From: Lentimicrobiaceae bacterium
GTDB lineage: Bacteria; Bacteroidota; Bacteroidia; Bacteroidales; Lentimicrobiaceae
Direction: 5' to 3'
Assembly: GCA_020636745.1 (NCBI GenBank)
Contig: JACJXH010000006.1
Span: 62,001 to 126,000 of the forward strand
DNA: 64,000 nt
Both the position numbers and the translations under genes were made by a program. Numbering within the stretch: position 1 is the first letter of the stretch; each line of letters begins with the position of its first letter. The notes under the pieces were generated by a model, which saw only the letters and a list, made by a program, of their open reading frames with translations, was not told the origin of the DNA and did no database searches. Below, one piece after another: positions 50,068 to 58,422 of the stretch.

Positions 50068-51267
50068 TTAAATGCCTAACTCTACCTGAAATACCAGTAG
50101 CAGATTGTTTTTATCAGATAGTAAAGCATCGTATAAGTGTTGATTACGGTATCCGATAAAACCCTGAAATTTTGTCAGGTGCTTTTTGATGTATTTATTT
50201 ACCCCGATAATATAGTAAGAATCCTGTCTGGCCAATGGTCTTATTTCAGCATCAGGTTCCAGAACTGAATATCGCGCTGCAATTTCCCAATAGTTTCTGA
50301 AGCAATAACTTATTTGGGTGTTAATGCCATGCCCGGCAACCACAAATGCAAGCTGTGACGAATCAGCCGGATTATAAGTATATGCCGAACCATCTACCGT
50401 TCGGTTTAAATACTCGGAAGAAAGTGCCCATCCTTTATATTTGATGATTACATCAGCAAACGCTGATTGTAAGTTGCGGTTTTCATAAAGGTCAGTCCCT
50501 ATTGTACCACGGGTTCGTTTGGCTTTTTGATTGATGGAATATCCGGCAGCTAATGAAATTTTTGGAGTAGATTCAAATTCAAGGTCTCCTTCTGAAAAAT
50601 CACCGTCTTTTTTAAATTTGCCCAGTGGTAAAAGCTCCAGTCTTGCAGTGTAAGCCAATCCATCGTTGGTCTTAAGCTGGTTTCTGCCATCGCCTGTCGA
50701 TACAGCAGCCTTTAAATTATAATGAACGCCTCCTAATTTGTCGCTGTAGTATCCGAAAAATCCAAAGTCCCTGTCAAGAGTTAAGTTTGCATTTACATTT
50801 GATCGGTCATAAAACTGTTGCTGACCACTTGAAGTTATTCTTTGGCGGTTACCCGGTAGTTTTCCCTGTCCGAAGCCAACATAAAATTTGGGATTAAAAT
50901 GGTAATAAACCATAGCGTCACGCACCAGGTTGGGAATATGTGTATTGTCCCAATCCTGATCGCCCCGCGAAAACGACAATTGAATGTAATAAGTCAGATT
51001 ACTGTTGAGAATGTAGCCATCAAATCTGAGTCTGAGACGACTTACCCTGGCTTCTATATCTTCAATGTCAAAATCATCATTCATGTTCAATACAAGGCGA
51101 TTCTGCATTCTTAATCTTATGTTTACACCAAAAGTGCTATCAGGTGCGTTAAACCCCAAACCTTTGCGAAATGATATCATGGCGCGTTCGTCAACTTCTG
51201 TCTGGGCGCTTAAGCTGCTGATTATAAGTGCGAAAAATGCAAGAAAAAGGATTGTTCTTTTTGGCAT
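50068..51267 (-). CDS. Phosphate-selective porin-like outer-membrane protein (OprO/OprP type)
   Basis: A 399-residue predicted 16- to 18-stranded porin with an N-terminal signal peptide (ends LSAQ). Signature features are RGDQDWDN, a loop with FGQGKLPGNRQRITSSGQQQ, the conserved NANLTLDRDFGFFGYY and the C-terminal aromatic strand LLLVFQVELGI. Related proteins include phosphate- and pyrophosphate-selective porins, but many family members have other substrates. It is transcribed toward the Cys-rich gene and follows the dipeptidyl-peptidase gene. Confidence 0.85.
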   Translation of the reverse strand: MPKRTILFLAFFALIISSLSAQTEVDERAMISFRKGLGFNAPDSTFGVNIRLRMQNRLVLNMNDDFDIEDIEARVSRLRLRFDGYILNSNLTYYIQLSFSRGDQDWDNTHIPNLVRDAMVYYHFNPKFYVGFGQGKLPGNRQRITSSGQQQFYDRSNVNANLTLDRDFGFFGYYSDKLGGVHYNLKAAVSTGDGRNQLKTNDGLAYTARLELLPLGKFKKDGDFSEGDLEFESTPKISLAAGYSINQKAKRTRGTIGTDLYENRNLQSAFADVIIKYKGWALSSEYLNRTVDGSAYTYNPADSSQLAFVVAGHGINTQISYCFRNYWEIAARYSVLEPDAEIRPLARQDSYYIIGVNKYIKKHLTKFQGFIGYRNQHLYDALLSDKNNLLLVFQVELGI

Positions 51268-51302
51268 GTACAGGTGATTAGAGGTTATACATTAAAAAAA
51301 AA

Positions 51303-51328
51303 GAGGCCGTCGGTTCATCGACGGCCTC
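51303..51328 (-). terminator. Rho-independent terminator after the M49 peptidase gene
   Basis: GAGGCCGTCG (51303-51312) and CGACGGCCTC (51319-51328) form a 10-bp stem with a 6-nt loop, followed on the minus strand by about ten T (A at 51293-51302). It is 11 bp after the stop at 51339. Confidence 0.9.
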
Positions 51329-51338
51329 GGCTCATAAA

Positions 51339-53396
51339 TTAATTATAGGTAGGCAGGAATGAGTGATTTTTTGAGTAATCAAGCATTTGTCCGGTATAAT
51401 CGTCAGGATATTCAACTTTTATATCGGCAATTATTCCATCTTTCATTACCGGCACAAAAACGGGGTTGATAAACCCTCCGTAAGGAGCAATGTTTAATTT
51501 AGAAAACCTTTCCAGCACTTCCTTGTGAAGTGTTGGGTCAACAATTACTCCGTATTTTTCGACCAAAGCACTGCCGGCAGCATAATCTCCTTCTGATTTG
51601 ATGCGTTGAATTTCGGCCAGCATATTGCCAAATAATACGCGAAGAGCCTTGTAATCATTTATTTTTACAAAGGTTTTTCCATCTTTGACGTACATTTCCA
51701 CTACATTGTTTTTTTTGCCGTTTTCATAACACCAGCCTGCAATCAGCTGACGGCATCGCATATGCGCCTGTTCAATGTTTTTTCCGGGTTGGATACGGGT
51801 AAGCTGGGTAATCAGGCCATTACGGATATAACTGTTGTACTCAGCTTTGTAAACCCCTTCATTGTCATAAAGTCCCAGCTCAATCATTCTGGGATCGGCC
51901 ATATAATAAAGAGCAAACAAATCAGCTCTGGCCTCTTCAAGCGGTGAGCCATAGTTTTTCAGTTCATCACCGCGTGTACCTGGTAATAATTGCCCTGAAC
52001 CATGACCCAGACATTCGTGTAAATCGGTATGCAGATTGCTGGCCAGACTTCCATACTTTTTAGCTAGTTCAATCTCTTCGGGAGAGCCTGCAAACTCTTC
52101 CATCATGCCATTGCCAATAGCTGCCTTATCGTAAGCGTAGGTAATGTTCTCAATGGTAACTGATTTTGAACCATGTTCTTTGCGAATCCAGTCGGCATTA
52201 GGCAAATTGATTCCAATAGGTGTTGACGGGTAGCAATCGCCACCAAGTTGAGCTGCTGTTATAACTTTGGCTGACACTCCTTTTACTACTGATTTCCTGA
52301 ATTTGGGGTCGACCGGTGAATGATCTTCAAACCATTGAGCATTAGCACTGATAATTTCTGCCCTTTTAGTGGCAACTTTATCTTTGAAGTTTACGATACT
52401 TTCCCATGTAGCTTTTAGCCCCATTGGATCGCCATAGTTTTCAATAAATCCGTTTACAAAATCAATGTCAGATTTTAAGTCTTTAACCCACAGTACGTTG
52501 TATTCGTCCCAGGTGGAAAGGTCGCCGGTTTGATAATAATTGATCAATGATTTAATGATTTGTTTCTGTTCTGGGTTTTCGGCAACTTCAGCAGCTTTGT
52601 TCAGCCAGAATACAATTTGCTCAATGGCTTCTGTGTACAATCCGCCAACTTTGTAAACTTCTTCGCTGATAATATTATTTTTCTTTACAAGCTTGCTGTT
52701 GAGCCCAAAAGAAACCAGTGTGTCGCCGCCATTTTTAATGGTGTTGGCTTTGAGATTTGAATAATATAATTCAGCTTCTTTTTCTGTAACTCCGTCATAA
52801 AAATTACAGGCTGAGTTTAGTAATAAATCCTTTCCGGCTTCCTGACTAACTGCTTTGGGCGCAATTTCAGGGTCGAATATGATTTGAGAGATTTGGGTTA
52901 TAAAAGCTTCTAAATCCTGATTGTTCTGAAGGGGGAAGCTTCCTTCCTTGGTTTCCCTGATGAGTGATTCAAAATACTCCTTGCTTATTTCAGGAAAAAA
53001 CTTGTCCTTGGAATAGTGATGGTGAATTCCATTGCTAAACCAAACGCGCTTGGTATAAACCATAAAGTTTTGAAAATCTTCAGAATCGCGATTTCCTTTA
53101 TAATTCTCAACAATGTTTTCAAGCGTACGGCGTACTGCCAGATTGTATTTGTAGTTTTGATCAAAAAGAATATCGCGACCCGCGATTGCAGCCTGGCTCA
53201 GGTAATACACCAGTTCTTTTTGCTGAAGGGAGAGGGAGTCAAATCCGGGTACCTGATATCGCATAATCTTCAGGTCGGCAAATTGTTCCAGCAGAAACTT
53301 AAAATCCTGTTCCTGATTCCCGCTTTTTTTTTCTTCATTACATGAAGTGCTGAAAATGCTCATAACGATTAAACTAAGAAAGATTAATTTTTTCAT
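51339..53396 (-). CDS. Dipeptidyl-peptidase III-like (M49) lipoprotein
   Basis: Zinc metallopeptidase that removes dipeptides, 685 residues. The signal peptide ends in the lipobox FSTSC, so it is membrane anchored, unlike the cytoplasmic eukaryotic enzyme. The zinc site is HECLGHGSG (the HExxGH motif) with the second ligand Glu in EEARADLFALYYM, both typical for M49. Upstream blocks are typical of the bacterial subfamily. It probably digests peptides at the cell envelope. The gene ends at a strong terminator. Confidence 0.92.
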   Translation of the reverse strand: MKKLIFLSLIVMSIFSTSCNEEKKSGNQEQDFKFLLEQFADLKIMRYQVPGFDSLSLQQKELVYYLSQAAIAGRDILFDQNYKYNLAVRRTLENIVENYKGNRDSEDFQNFMVYTKRVWFSNGIHHHYSKDKFFPEISKEYFESLIRETKEGSFPLQNNQDLEAFITQISQIIFDPEIAPKAVSQEAGKDLLLNSACNFYDGVTEKEAELYYSNLKANTIKNGGDTLVSFGLNSKLVKKNNIISEEVYKVGGLYTEAIEQIVFWLNKAAEVAENPEQKQIIKSLINYYQTGDLSTWDEYNVLWVKDLKSDIDFVNGFIENYGDPMGLKATWESIVNFKDKVATKRAEIISANAQWFEDHSPVDPKFRKSVVKGVSAKVITAAQLGGDCYPSTPIGINLPNADWIRKEHGSKSVTIENITYAYDKAAIGNGMMEEFAGSPEEIELAKKYGSLASNLHTDLHECLGHGSGQLLPGTRGDELKNYGSPLEEARADLFALYYMADPRMIELGLYDNEGVYKAEYNSYIRNGLITQLTRIQPGKNIEQAHMRCRQLIAGWCYENGKKNNVVEMYVKDGKTFVKINDYKALRVLFGNMLAEIQRIKSEGDYAAGSALVEKYGVIVDPTLHKEVLERFSKLNIAPYGGFINPVFVPVMKDGIIADIKVEYPDDYTGQMLDYSKNHSFLPTYN

Positions 53397-53419
53397 AATC
53401 TGATGAAGGTTGTGAGAGG

Positions 53420-54148
53420 TTATTTGTTTTTATTCTTGTCAGTGAGCCATCCGTTTTCAAATACCGGTAAAGCATTGGAGATGCCCGTTTTGATAGTGTA
53501 TTCAAGCAAAGGATTTACTCCAAGGTTCAATAATCGTTGGTGATGCGAAGCTTTTTTTATAAAGGCTGCCAGGTTGTTTTGCGCAGCTTCCCAATACCCG
53601 ACTGCCATGACCGAAGCATCACCGGAGATTTCAAAAGCAGTGGTTTCTGTAAGCTTGCTGATGAATGCTCCGGCACACAAGGTGTCTTCAATGCAAAATT
53701 GATTCTTCCAGCCTGAGCATAAAATAACAATGTTTTGTTTTTGGGTGGATAACCATTCAGCTACAGCATAAAGATTAGAAAATGATGCAGCTACAACAGG
53801 CCCGTTTGCGGCCGCCAGCATAATGGCTCTTGTACCGTTAGTGGTGGAATAGGCTATTGTTTTTCCTTCAATATCAGGATTCATGAAATCTGATGCAGAG
53901 TTTCCGTAATCAGCAAAATCGAGTTTAAGACCGTCTCTTTCAGCTGCCACTTTGTATCCTTTTTCTTTCAGTTTCCGGGCTTCCTCAAGGGTCATGGTGG
54001 GTATTACTGCTGCTGCATGAAAGTCAAAAGCTGCGACAACAGAGGTTGTAAATCTCAGAATATCAATAACAACAGTAATGTGAGACTCCTCAGTTGTTCT
54101 GAAAGGGTAGAGGGCCGGACTGAGGATGGTTTCTATGGTTAATGGCAT
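53420..54148 (-). CDS. comB: 2-phosphosulfolactate phosphatase (ComB-like)
   Basis: Magnesium-dependent phosphatase of the ComB family, 242 residues from the ATG at 54148. The frame stays open to 54247 over the gcvT stop and the terminator, but that stretch has no ComB similarity, so the shorter start is preferred. Typical blocks are HITVVIDILRFTTSVVAAF, YSTTNGTRAIMLA and ILCSGWKNQFCIEDTLCAGA. ComB makes sulfolactate in coenzyme M biosynthesis in archaea; in bacteria it is found in organisms making sulfolactate or of unknown role. Its own promoter must lie near the hairpin at 54167-54205. Confidence 0.9.
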   Translation of the reverse strand: MPLTIETILSPALYPFRTTEESHITVVIDILRFTTSVVAAFDFHAAAVIPTMTLEEARKLKEKGYKVAAERDGLKLDFADYGNSASDFMNPDIEGKTIAYSTTNGTRAIMLAAANGPVVAASFSNLYAVAEWLSTQKQNIVILCSGWKNQFCIEDTLCAGAFISKLTETTAFEISGDASVMAVGYWEAAQNNLAAFIKKASHHQRLLNLGVNPLLEYTIKTGISNALPVFENGWLTDKNKNK

Positions 54149-54166
54149 TTTTGTGTCGATTGAATA

Positions 54167-54205
54167 AAAACACCCGCATACTTGTGTGTAGTATACGGGT
54201 GTTTT
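54167..54205 (-). terminator. Rho-independent terminator after gcvT
   Basis: A 15-bp stem (54167-54181 with 54191-54205, one mismatch) with a 9-nt loop, followed on the minus strand by a T-rich stretch. It lies 14 bp after the gcvT stop and before comB. Confidence 0.8.
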
Positions 54206-54218
54206 GCTTAAAATGAAA

Positions 54219-55307
54219 TTAGCCTTTGTAAAATGGTAATTTGACAACTTTAGCCTTTAACGCTTTATCGCGGATATTGATCATGATTTCGGTTCCTGGT
54301 TTAGCCATTGCAACTGGCACATATCCCATACCAATGGCCAGTTTTAATGAAGGAGACTGGGTGCCTGATGTGACTTCCCCGATGGTATTGCCATCTGCAT
54401 CCATAATGGGGTAATGTTGTCTGGGGATGCCTTTGTCAATCATTTCAAAGCCCACGAGTTTTTTCTGAACTCCTTCATTTTTTTGGCGAAGTAAAGCCTC
54501 TTTGTTGATAAAGTTCTTGTGGTCGGCAAATTTGGTAATCCAACCCAACCCGGCTTCGATAGGTGAAGTGGTGTCGTTAATGTCATTGCCATAAAGGCAG
54601 AATCCCATTTCAAGTCGTAATGTGTCGCGGGCTCCAAGTCCTATTGGTTTGATTCCGAATTCTGCCCCAGCTTCAAACACAGCCTTCCAAATGGCCGGTG
54701 CATCTTCGTTGGCAAAATATATTTCACATCCACCTGCGCCTGTATACCCGGTAGTTGATAAGATTACATCTTTAATGCCGGCAAAGGTCACTTTTTTAAA
54801 AGTGTAATACTCCATATCGGTAATGGTGGTGTCAGTGAGCTTTTGCATGGCTTTTAATGCAAGAGGTCCCTGGATGGCCAGTTGGGAAATTTCGTCAGAA
54901 GCATTGTATAAAGTGGCTCCGATTGTATTCTGTGAATTTACCCATGCCCAGTCTTTGTCAATATTGGCTGCATTTACAACCAAAAGGAAAGTTTCGTTGT
55001 TGATACGGTATACAAGCAGGTCATCCACAATGCCGCCTTTGTCGTTGGGGAAACAGCTGTACTGCACTTTTCCGTCAACCAGCACTGATGCGTCATTTGA
55101 AGTAACCCACTGAACAAATTCAAGTGCTTTAGGGCCTTTTACCCAGAATTCACCCATGTGTGATACGTCAAAAACACCAACCGCTTTGCGTACGGTTTCA
55201 TGTTCAGTTAGTAATCCTTCGTATTGAACCGGCATATAGAATCCGGCAAACTCAACCATTTTAGCGCCAAATGCTTCATGAAGAGCACTAAATGCAGTAT
55301 GTTTCAT
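54219..55307 (-). CDS. gcvT: Glycine cleavage system T protein (aminomethyltransferase)
   Basis: T protein of the glycine cleavage system: it moves the aminomethyl group from the H protein to tetrahydrofolate. The 362-residue protein has N-terminal VGVFDVSHMGEFWVKGP, the folate-binding STTGYTGAGGCEIYF and C-terminal GEVTSGTQSPSLKLAIGMGYV blocks. Other components (gcvH, gcvP, lpd) are not in the window. Its promoter region carries an inverted repeat (55337-55372). Confidence 0.96.
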   Translation of the reverse strand: MKHTAFSALHEAFGAKMVEFAGFYMPVQYEGLLTEHETVRKAVGVFDVSHMGEFWVKGPKALEFVQWVTSNDASVLVDGKVQYSCFPNDKGGIVDDLLVYRINNETFLLVVNAANIDKDWAWVNSQNTIGATLYNASDEISQLAIQGPLALKAMQKLTDTTITDMEYYTFKKVTFAGIKDVILSTTGYTGAGGCEIYFANEDAPAIWKAVFEAGAEFGIKPIGLGARDTLRLEMGFCLYGNDINDTTSPIEAGLGWITKFADHKNFINKEALLRQKNEGVQKKLVGFEMIDKGIPRQHYPIMDADGNTIGEVTSGTQSPSLKLAIGMGYVPVAMAKPGTEIMINIRDKALKAKVVKLPFYKG

Positions 55308-55335
55308 AATGAAGATGTTATTGAATTTTATGGGG

Positions 55336-55372
55336 CAAACCTACGTGATTTTTTTGAAATCAACGTAGGTTT
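55336..55372 (-). promoter_or_regulatory. gcvT promoter with inverted repeat over the core elements
   Basis: On the minus strand -7 element TAGGTTTG (CAAACCTA at 55336-55343) has TTG (CAA at 55361-55363) 17 bp upstream. AAACCTACGT (55337-55346) and ACGTAGGTTT (55363-55372) form a 10-bp inverted repeat; one arm covers the -7 box and the other the -33 box. GATTT/AAATC also pairs inside. This looks like a repressor site, or alternatively a hairpin. Confidence 0.55.
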
Positions 55373-55558
55373 TTTCTAAAATAAGGGCTTAATATATTTG
55401 TTTTTTGATGTTGCCCGACTGTTTATGTATTTTGTCGTTTATTTAATGACAGGCAAATTCACACAAAAATATCGCGACAGGAATTTTTGCCATTTTAATT
55501 GATTGAACATAAAAAGATTAAAATTTTATCGGCTATGTATTGTGAGCTAAATTATTCG

Positions 55559-55566
55559 TATATTTG
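55559..55566 (+). promoter_or_regulatory. -7 promoter element of rho with a long leader
   Basis: TATATTTG matches TAnnTTTG. TTG at 55540-55542 is 16 bp upstream. Transcription from here would give a leader of about 150 nt before the rho ATG at 55722. The remaining gap (55308-55721, 414 bp) holds only this promoter and the gcvT promoter. Confidence 0.5.
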
Positions 55567-55721
55567 CGTACTCAAAATCATTTCAATCCCGCTCTCAGTA
55601 TTTATACCAGTACTCATCAGGTTGGACAGGATAGTCGGATCATTCCGGAGTGGATTTTCATTTAAACAATCACATTATTTCCCGATCCTTATTTCTACGA
55701 TCACAAATTAACCATTATTTT

Positions 55722-57659
55722 ATGTACGATATCATTGAACTCAACAACAAGTCGCTTGAGGATTTAAAAGACATTGCACGCGGGTTGAATATACCCAAAA
55801 TTGATTCTCATAAAAAGCAGGAACTTGTTTACCAGATTCTTGATTATCAGGCGTTGAACCCTTCACGTGAGATGCTTGAAAAAGAAAAAGCAGCCAGAGA
55901 AAACAAACACAAGCGTGAGCGCATTTCAGACGATCGCTTCAACAAAGGTAAACCGCAGCCCAAAAAGCCTGCCCACGGAAGCCCGGTTGCTTCTTCTAAC
56001 CCGTCGGTAGCTGCATCTGCTGCAACCGAGCGCAAGGCTGAAATTGCTGAAAATACTGAACCTAAACCCAGCCCTTCTAAACCTAATCCTGCTAAACCCA
56101 ATGCTCCGGCTTCAAATGAACCAGATAAACCTGTTCGTCCAAAACCTGAAAACCCGGTAGCAGATACAGACAAACCCCGCAGAGGCAGGCCAAAACGTGA
56201 GCCTTTGCCCCGTCAGAGAAAGTTTGAAGTGCCTGTTTCTAAAAGCGATCATATTGATGAAGAAGCGATTTTGCTGAGCACCGCACCCATTATTGAAGAC
56301 CCAATAGAAGATATAGTACAAAAAGACATTTCTGTAGAAGAAGTCATCGCTTCAACACCCGCTCCGGTTGCACCTCCCGCTGAAGATTTTACACCCCCAT
56401 TGCCACCACCACCTCCTCCTGTTGAACGTTATCCCGAACCCGAGCCTTACAGGCCTTCAGGTGAGCGCTATAGCCGTGAGTACAACAATCCGCGTCAACA
56501 GCGGTTTCCCGAAAGGAAAAGAGAAGAATATACATGGGAGTTTGATGGTTTTATTTCAAGTGATGGCGTGCTGGAAATTATGCCCGATGGTTACGGCTTT
56601 CTGCGTTCTTCCGATTATCATTACCTGAACTCTCCGGATGATGTTTATGTTTCTCAGTCGCAAATCAAACTTTTTGGGTTAAAAACTGGTGATACCGTTA
56701 GAGGAACAATCAGACCGCCTAAAGAAGGCGAGAAATATTTTCCATTGATTAAGGTTGAATTGATTAATGGACGTACGCCAGATGAAGTACGTGACCGAAT
56801 TCCTTTTGATTACCTTACGCCGCTCTTTCCTGAAAAAAAATTCAAACTTACAGGTCACCCGGGCTCTAATTTATCCACCCGTGTTATTGATTTGTTTGCG
56901 CCTATCGGAAAGGGGCAGCGCGGGTTGATTGTTGCTCAGCCCAAGACGGGTAAAACCGTTTTGTTGAAGGAAATTGCCAATGCAATAGCAGCCAATCATC
57001 CCGAAGCTTATCTTATCGTTTTACTTATTGATGAACGCCCGGAAGAAGTAACTGACATGGCGCGTAGTGTAAATGCTGAAGTTATTGCATCAACCTTTGA
57101 CGAACCAGCTGAGCGCCATGTAAAAATTGCTAATATCGTTCTGGAAAAAGCCAAAAGAATGACTGAATGCGGGCACGATGTAGTTATCCTTCTTGATTCA
57201 ATTACCCGTTTGGCAAGGGCTTACAATACAGTTTCACCTGCTTCCGGAAAAGTGCTTTCCGGTGGTGTTGAAGCAAATGCTCTTCAAAAACCCAAACGCT
57301 TTTTCGGAGCTGCCCGTCAAATTGAAAATGGAGGCTCTCTCACTATTATTGCTACCGCTCTTATTGATACAGGTTCAAAAATGGATGAGGTAATTTTTGA
57401 AGAATTCAAAGGTACTGGTAATATGGAGCTTCAGCTTGACCGGAAATTATCAAATAAGAGAATTTACCCGGCTATTGATATTGTTGCTTCCAGTACGCGT
57501 CGCGAAGATTTACTGCTCGATAAGGAAACCCTCCAGCGCATCTGGGTGCTCCGCAACCATCTGGCTGATATGAATCCTTTGGAGGCTATGGAATTTTTGA
57601 AAGATAAAATGAGATACACACAAACCAATGAAGAATTCCTTATTTCAATGAATGGATAA
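55722..57659 (+). CDS. rho: Transcription termination factor Rho
   Basis: RNA-dependent ATPase helicase that terminates transcription, 645 residues from the ATG at 55722 (frame open to 55650 without similarity). Order: N-terminal Rho_N helical domain (about 1-50, KSLEDLKDIARGLNIPK), a long Pro/Lys/Glu-rich disordered insert (about 60-285, including KPNPAKPNAP and PPLPPPPPPV), the cold-shock RNA-binding domain (about 290-365, ILEIMPDGYGFLRSSDYHY-like) and the ATPase with Walker A AQPKTGKTVLLKEI and R-loop SGGVEANALQKPKRF. The insert is about 230 residues and typical of Bacteroidota Rho; E. coli Rho has 419 residues. Confidence 0.97.
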   Translation: MYDIIELNNKSLEDLKDIARGLNIPKIDSHKKQELVYQILDYQALNPSREMLEKEKAARENKHKRERISDDRFNKGKPQPKKPAHGSPVASSNPSVAASAATERKAEIAENTEPKPSPSKPNPAKPNAPASNEPDKPVRPKPENPVADTDKPRRGRPKREPLPRQRKFEVPVSKSDHIDEEAILLSTAPIIEDPIEDIVQKDISVEEVIASTPAPVAPPAEDFTPPLPPPPPPVERYPEPEPYRPSGERYSREYNNPRQQRFPERKREEYTWEFDGFISSDGVLEIMPDGYGFLRSSDYHYLNSPDDVYVSQSQIKLFGLKTGDTVRGTIRPPKEGEKYFPLIKVELINGRTPDEVRDRIPFDYLTPLFPEKKFKLTGHPGSNLSTRVIDLFAPIGKGQRGLIVAQPKTGKTVLLKEIANAIAANHPEAYLIVLLIDERPEEVTDMARSVNAEVIASTFDEPAERHVKIANIVLEKAKRMTECGHDVVILLDSITRLARAYNTVSPASGKVLSGGVEANALQKPKRFFGAARQIENGGSLTIIATALIDTGSKMDEVIFEEFKGTGNMELQLDRKLSNKRIYPAIDIVASSTRREDLLLDKETLQRIWVLRNHLADMNPLEAMEFLKDKMRYTQTNEEFLISMNG

Positions 57660-57682
57660 TCTGAAACTGGTAAATATTTAAT

Positions 57683-57726
57683 AAAAGGAAGAGGCTGTAT
57701 CTTTTTGGATACAGCCTCTTCCTTTT
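57683..57726. terminator. Strong bidirectional terminator after rho
   Basis: A 19-bp perfect stem (57683-57701 with 57708-57726) and a 6-nt loop, with A and T tracts at the ends, between the convergent rho and cytochrome c genes. Confidence 0.92.
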
Positions 57727-57737
57727 AAAATGACTTT

Positions 57738-58151
57738 TTACTTTAATGTCCTGATAAAGTTAACAATTGCCCATCTGTCAGCTTCATCCGTTACTTTCTT
57801 CTCAAAGTTTGGCATCTCCTTTCGCCCCACAAATGATTTGTAGTAAAGGTCGCCATCTGTTTGTGCCGAGAATGCTTTGGAGTTAAATGGAGGTACTATG
57901 TACTCAAGACTGGCAGATTTGGGCCCATCGCCCAGTCCTTTTGAGCCATGGCAGGATTTACAGTTCTTATTATACAATTCTTTGCCCGTTGTCATTACCG
58001 AAGGATCTGTGGCTTTTATGGTACTTTTCATTGTTTTGTACTTGGCTGGAATTGTCCATGGGCCTCCTTCCTTTTGTGCCATCGCCATTGATGCGGTGAA
58101 GAATACAAAAACAGTGCATAAGCATGCGGCAAGCCTGATTTGATTTTTCAT
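57738..58151 (-). CDS. Monoheme cytochrome c (class I)
   Basis: A 137-residue periplasmic electron carrier: signal peptide (about 1-26, ending AMAQ), heme motif NCKSCHGSKGLGDGPK and distal Met in GRKEMPNFEKK. It is closely similar to the cytochrome at 63570-63986, sharing PWTIPAKYKTMKSTIKA-like and DRWAIVNFIRTLK segments, so the two are paralogues from a recent duplication. A -7 element (TATCTTTG, minus strand, 58198-58205) lies 47 bp upstream. Probably carries electrons between the membrane complexes encoded next to it and a terminal acceptor. Confidence 0.93.
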   Translation of the reverse strand: MKNQIRLAACLCTVFVFFTASMAMAQKEGGPWTIPAKYKTMKSTIKATDPSVMTTGKELYNKNCKSCHGSKGLGDGPKSASLEYIVPPFNSKAFSAQTDGDLYYKSFVGRKEMPNFEKKVTDEADRWAIVNFIRTLK

Positions 58152-58197
58152 AATGTAATTGTTTAGGTTTTAGAAATGTGTATTGCAACTTCTATTC

Positions 58198-58205
58198 CAA
58201 AGATA
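58198..58205 (-). promoter_or_regulatory. -7 promoter element of the monoheme cytochrome c gene
   Basis: Minus-strand TATCTTTG (CAAAGATA on plus) fits TAnnTTTG, 47 bp before the ATG at 58151. No TTG at the usual spacing. Confidence 0.5.
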
Positions 58206-58422
58206 ATAAGAAAGTTGCACTTGTAAAAGAAATAATGCAAAATATCTATATACATAGATGTAAAATTGCATTTACAAACGAATTCCTGCTCATTTTTAGC
58301 GCGTGAAAAAAATCAGGTAAAAGGAGATAAAAAAGCAGGAATCCTTGACAGTATTTCTGGTTGAATGAACTGTATTGCATCAGTTAAGTTCATTTGCACT
58401 TAGTTTACGGTCAGATTTGAGT

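Noticed and set aside
55499..55721. Plus-strand open frames upstream of rho, and an upstream-extended rho start at 55650
   Set aside because: The extension has no Rho similarity; a promoter (TATATTTG, 55559-55566) lies inside the region and the ATG at 55722 gives the expected N-terminus.
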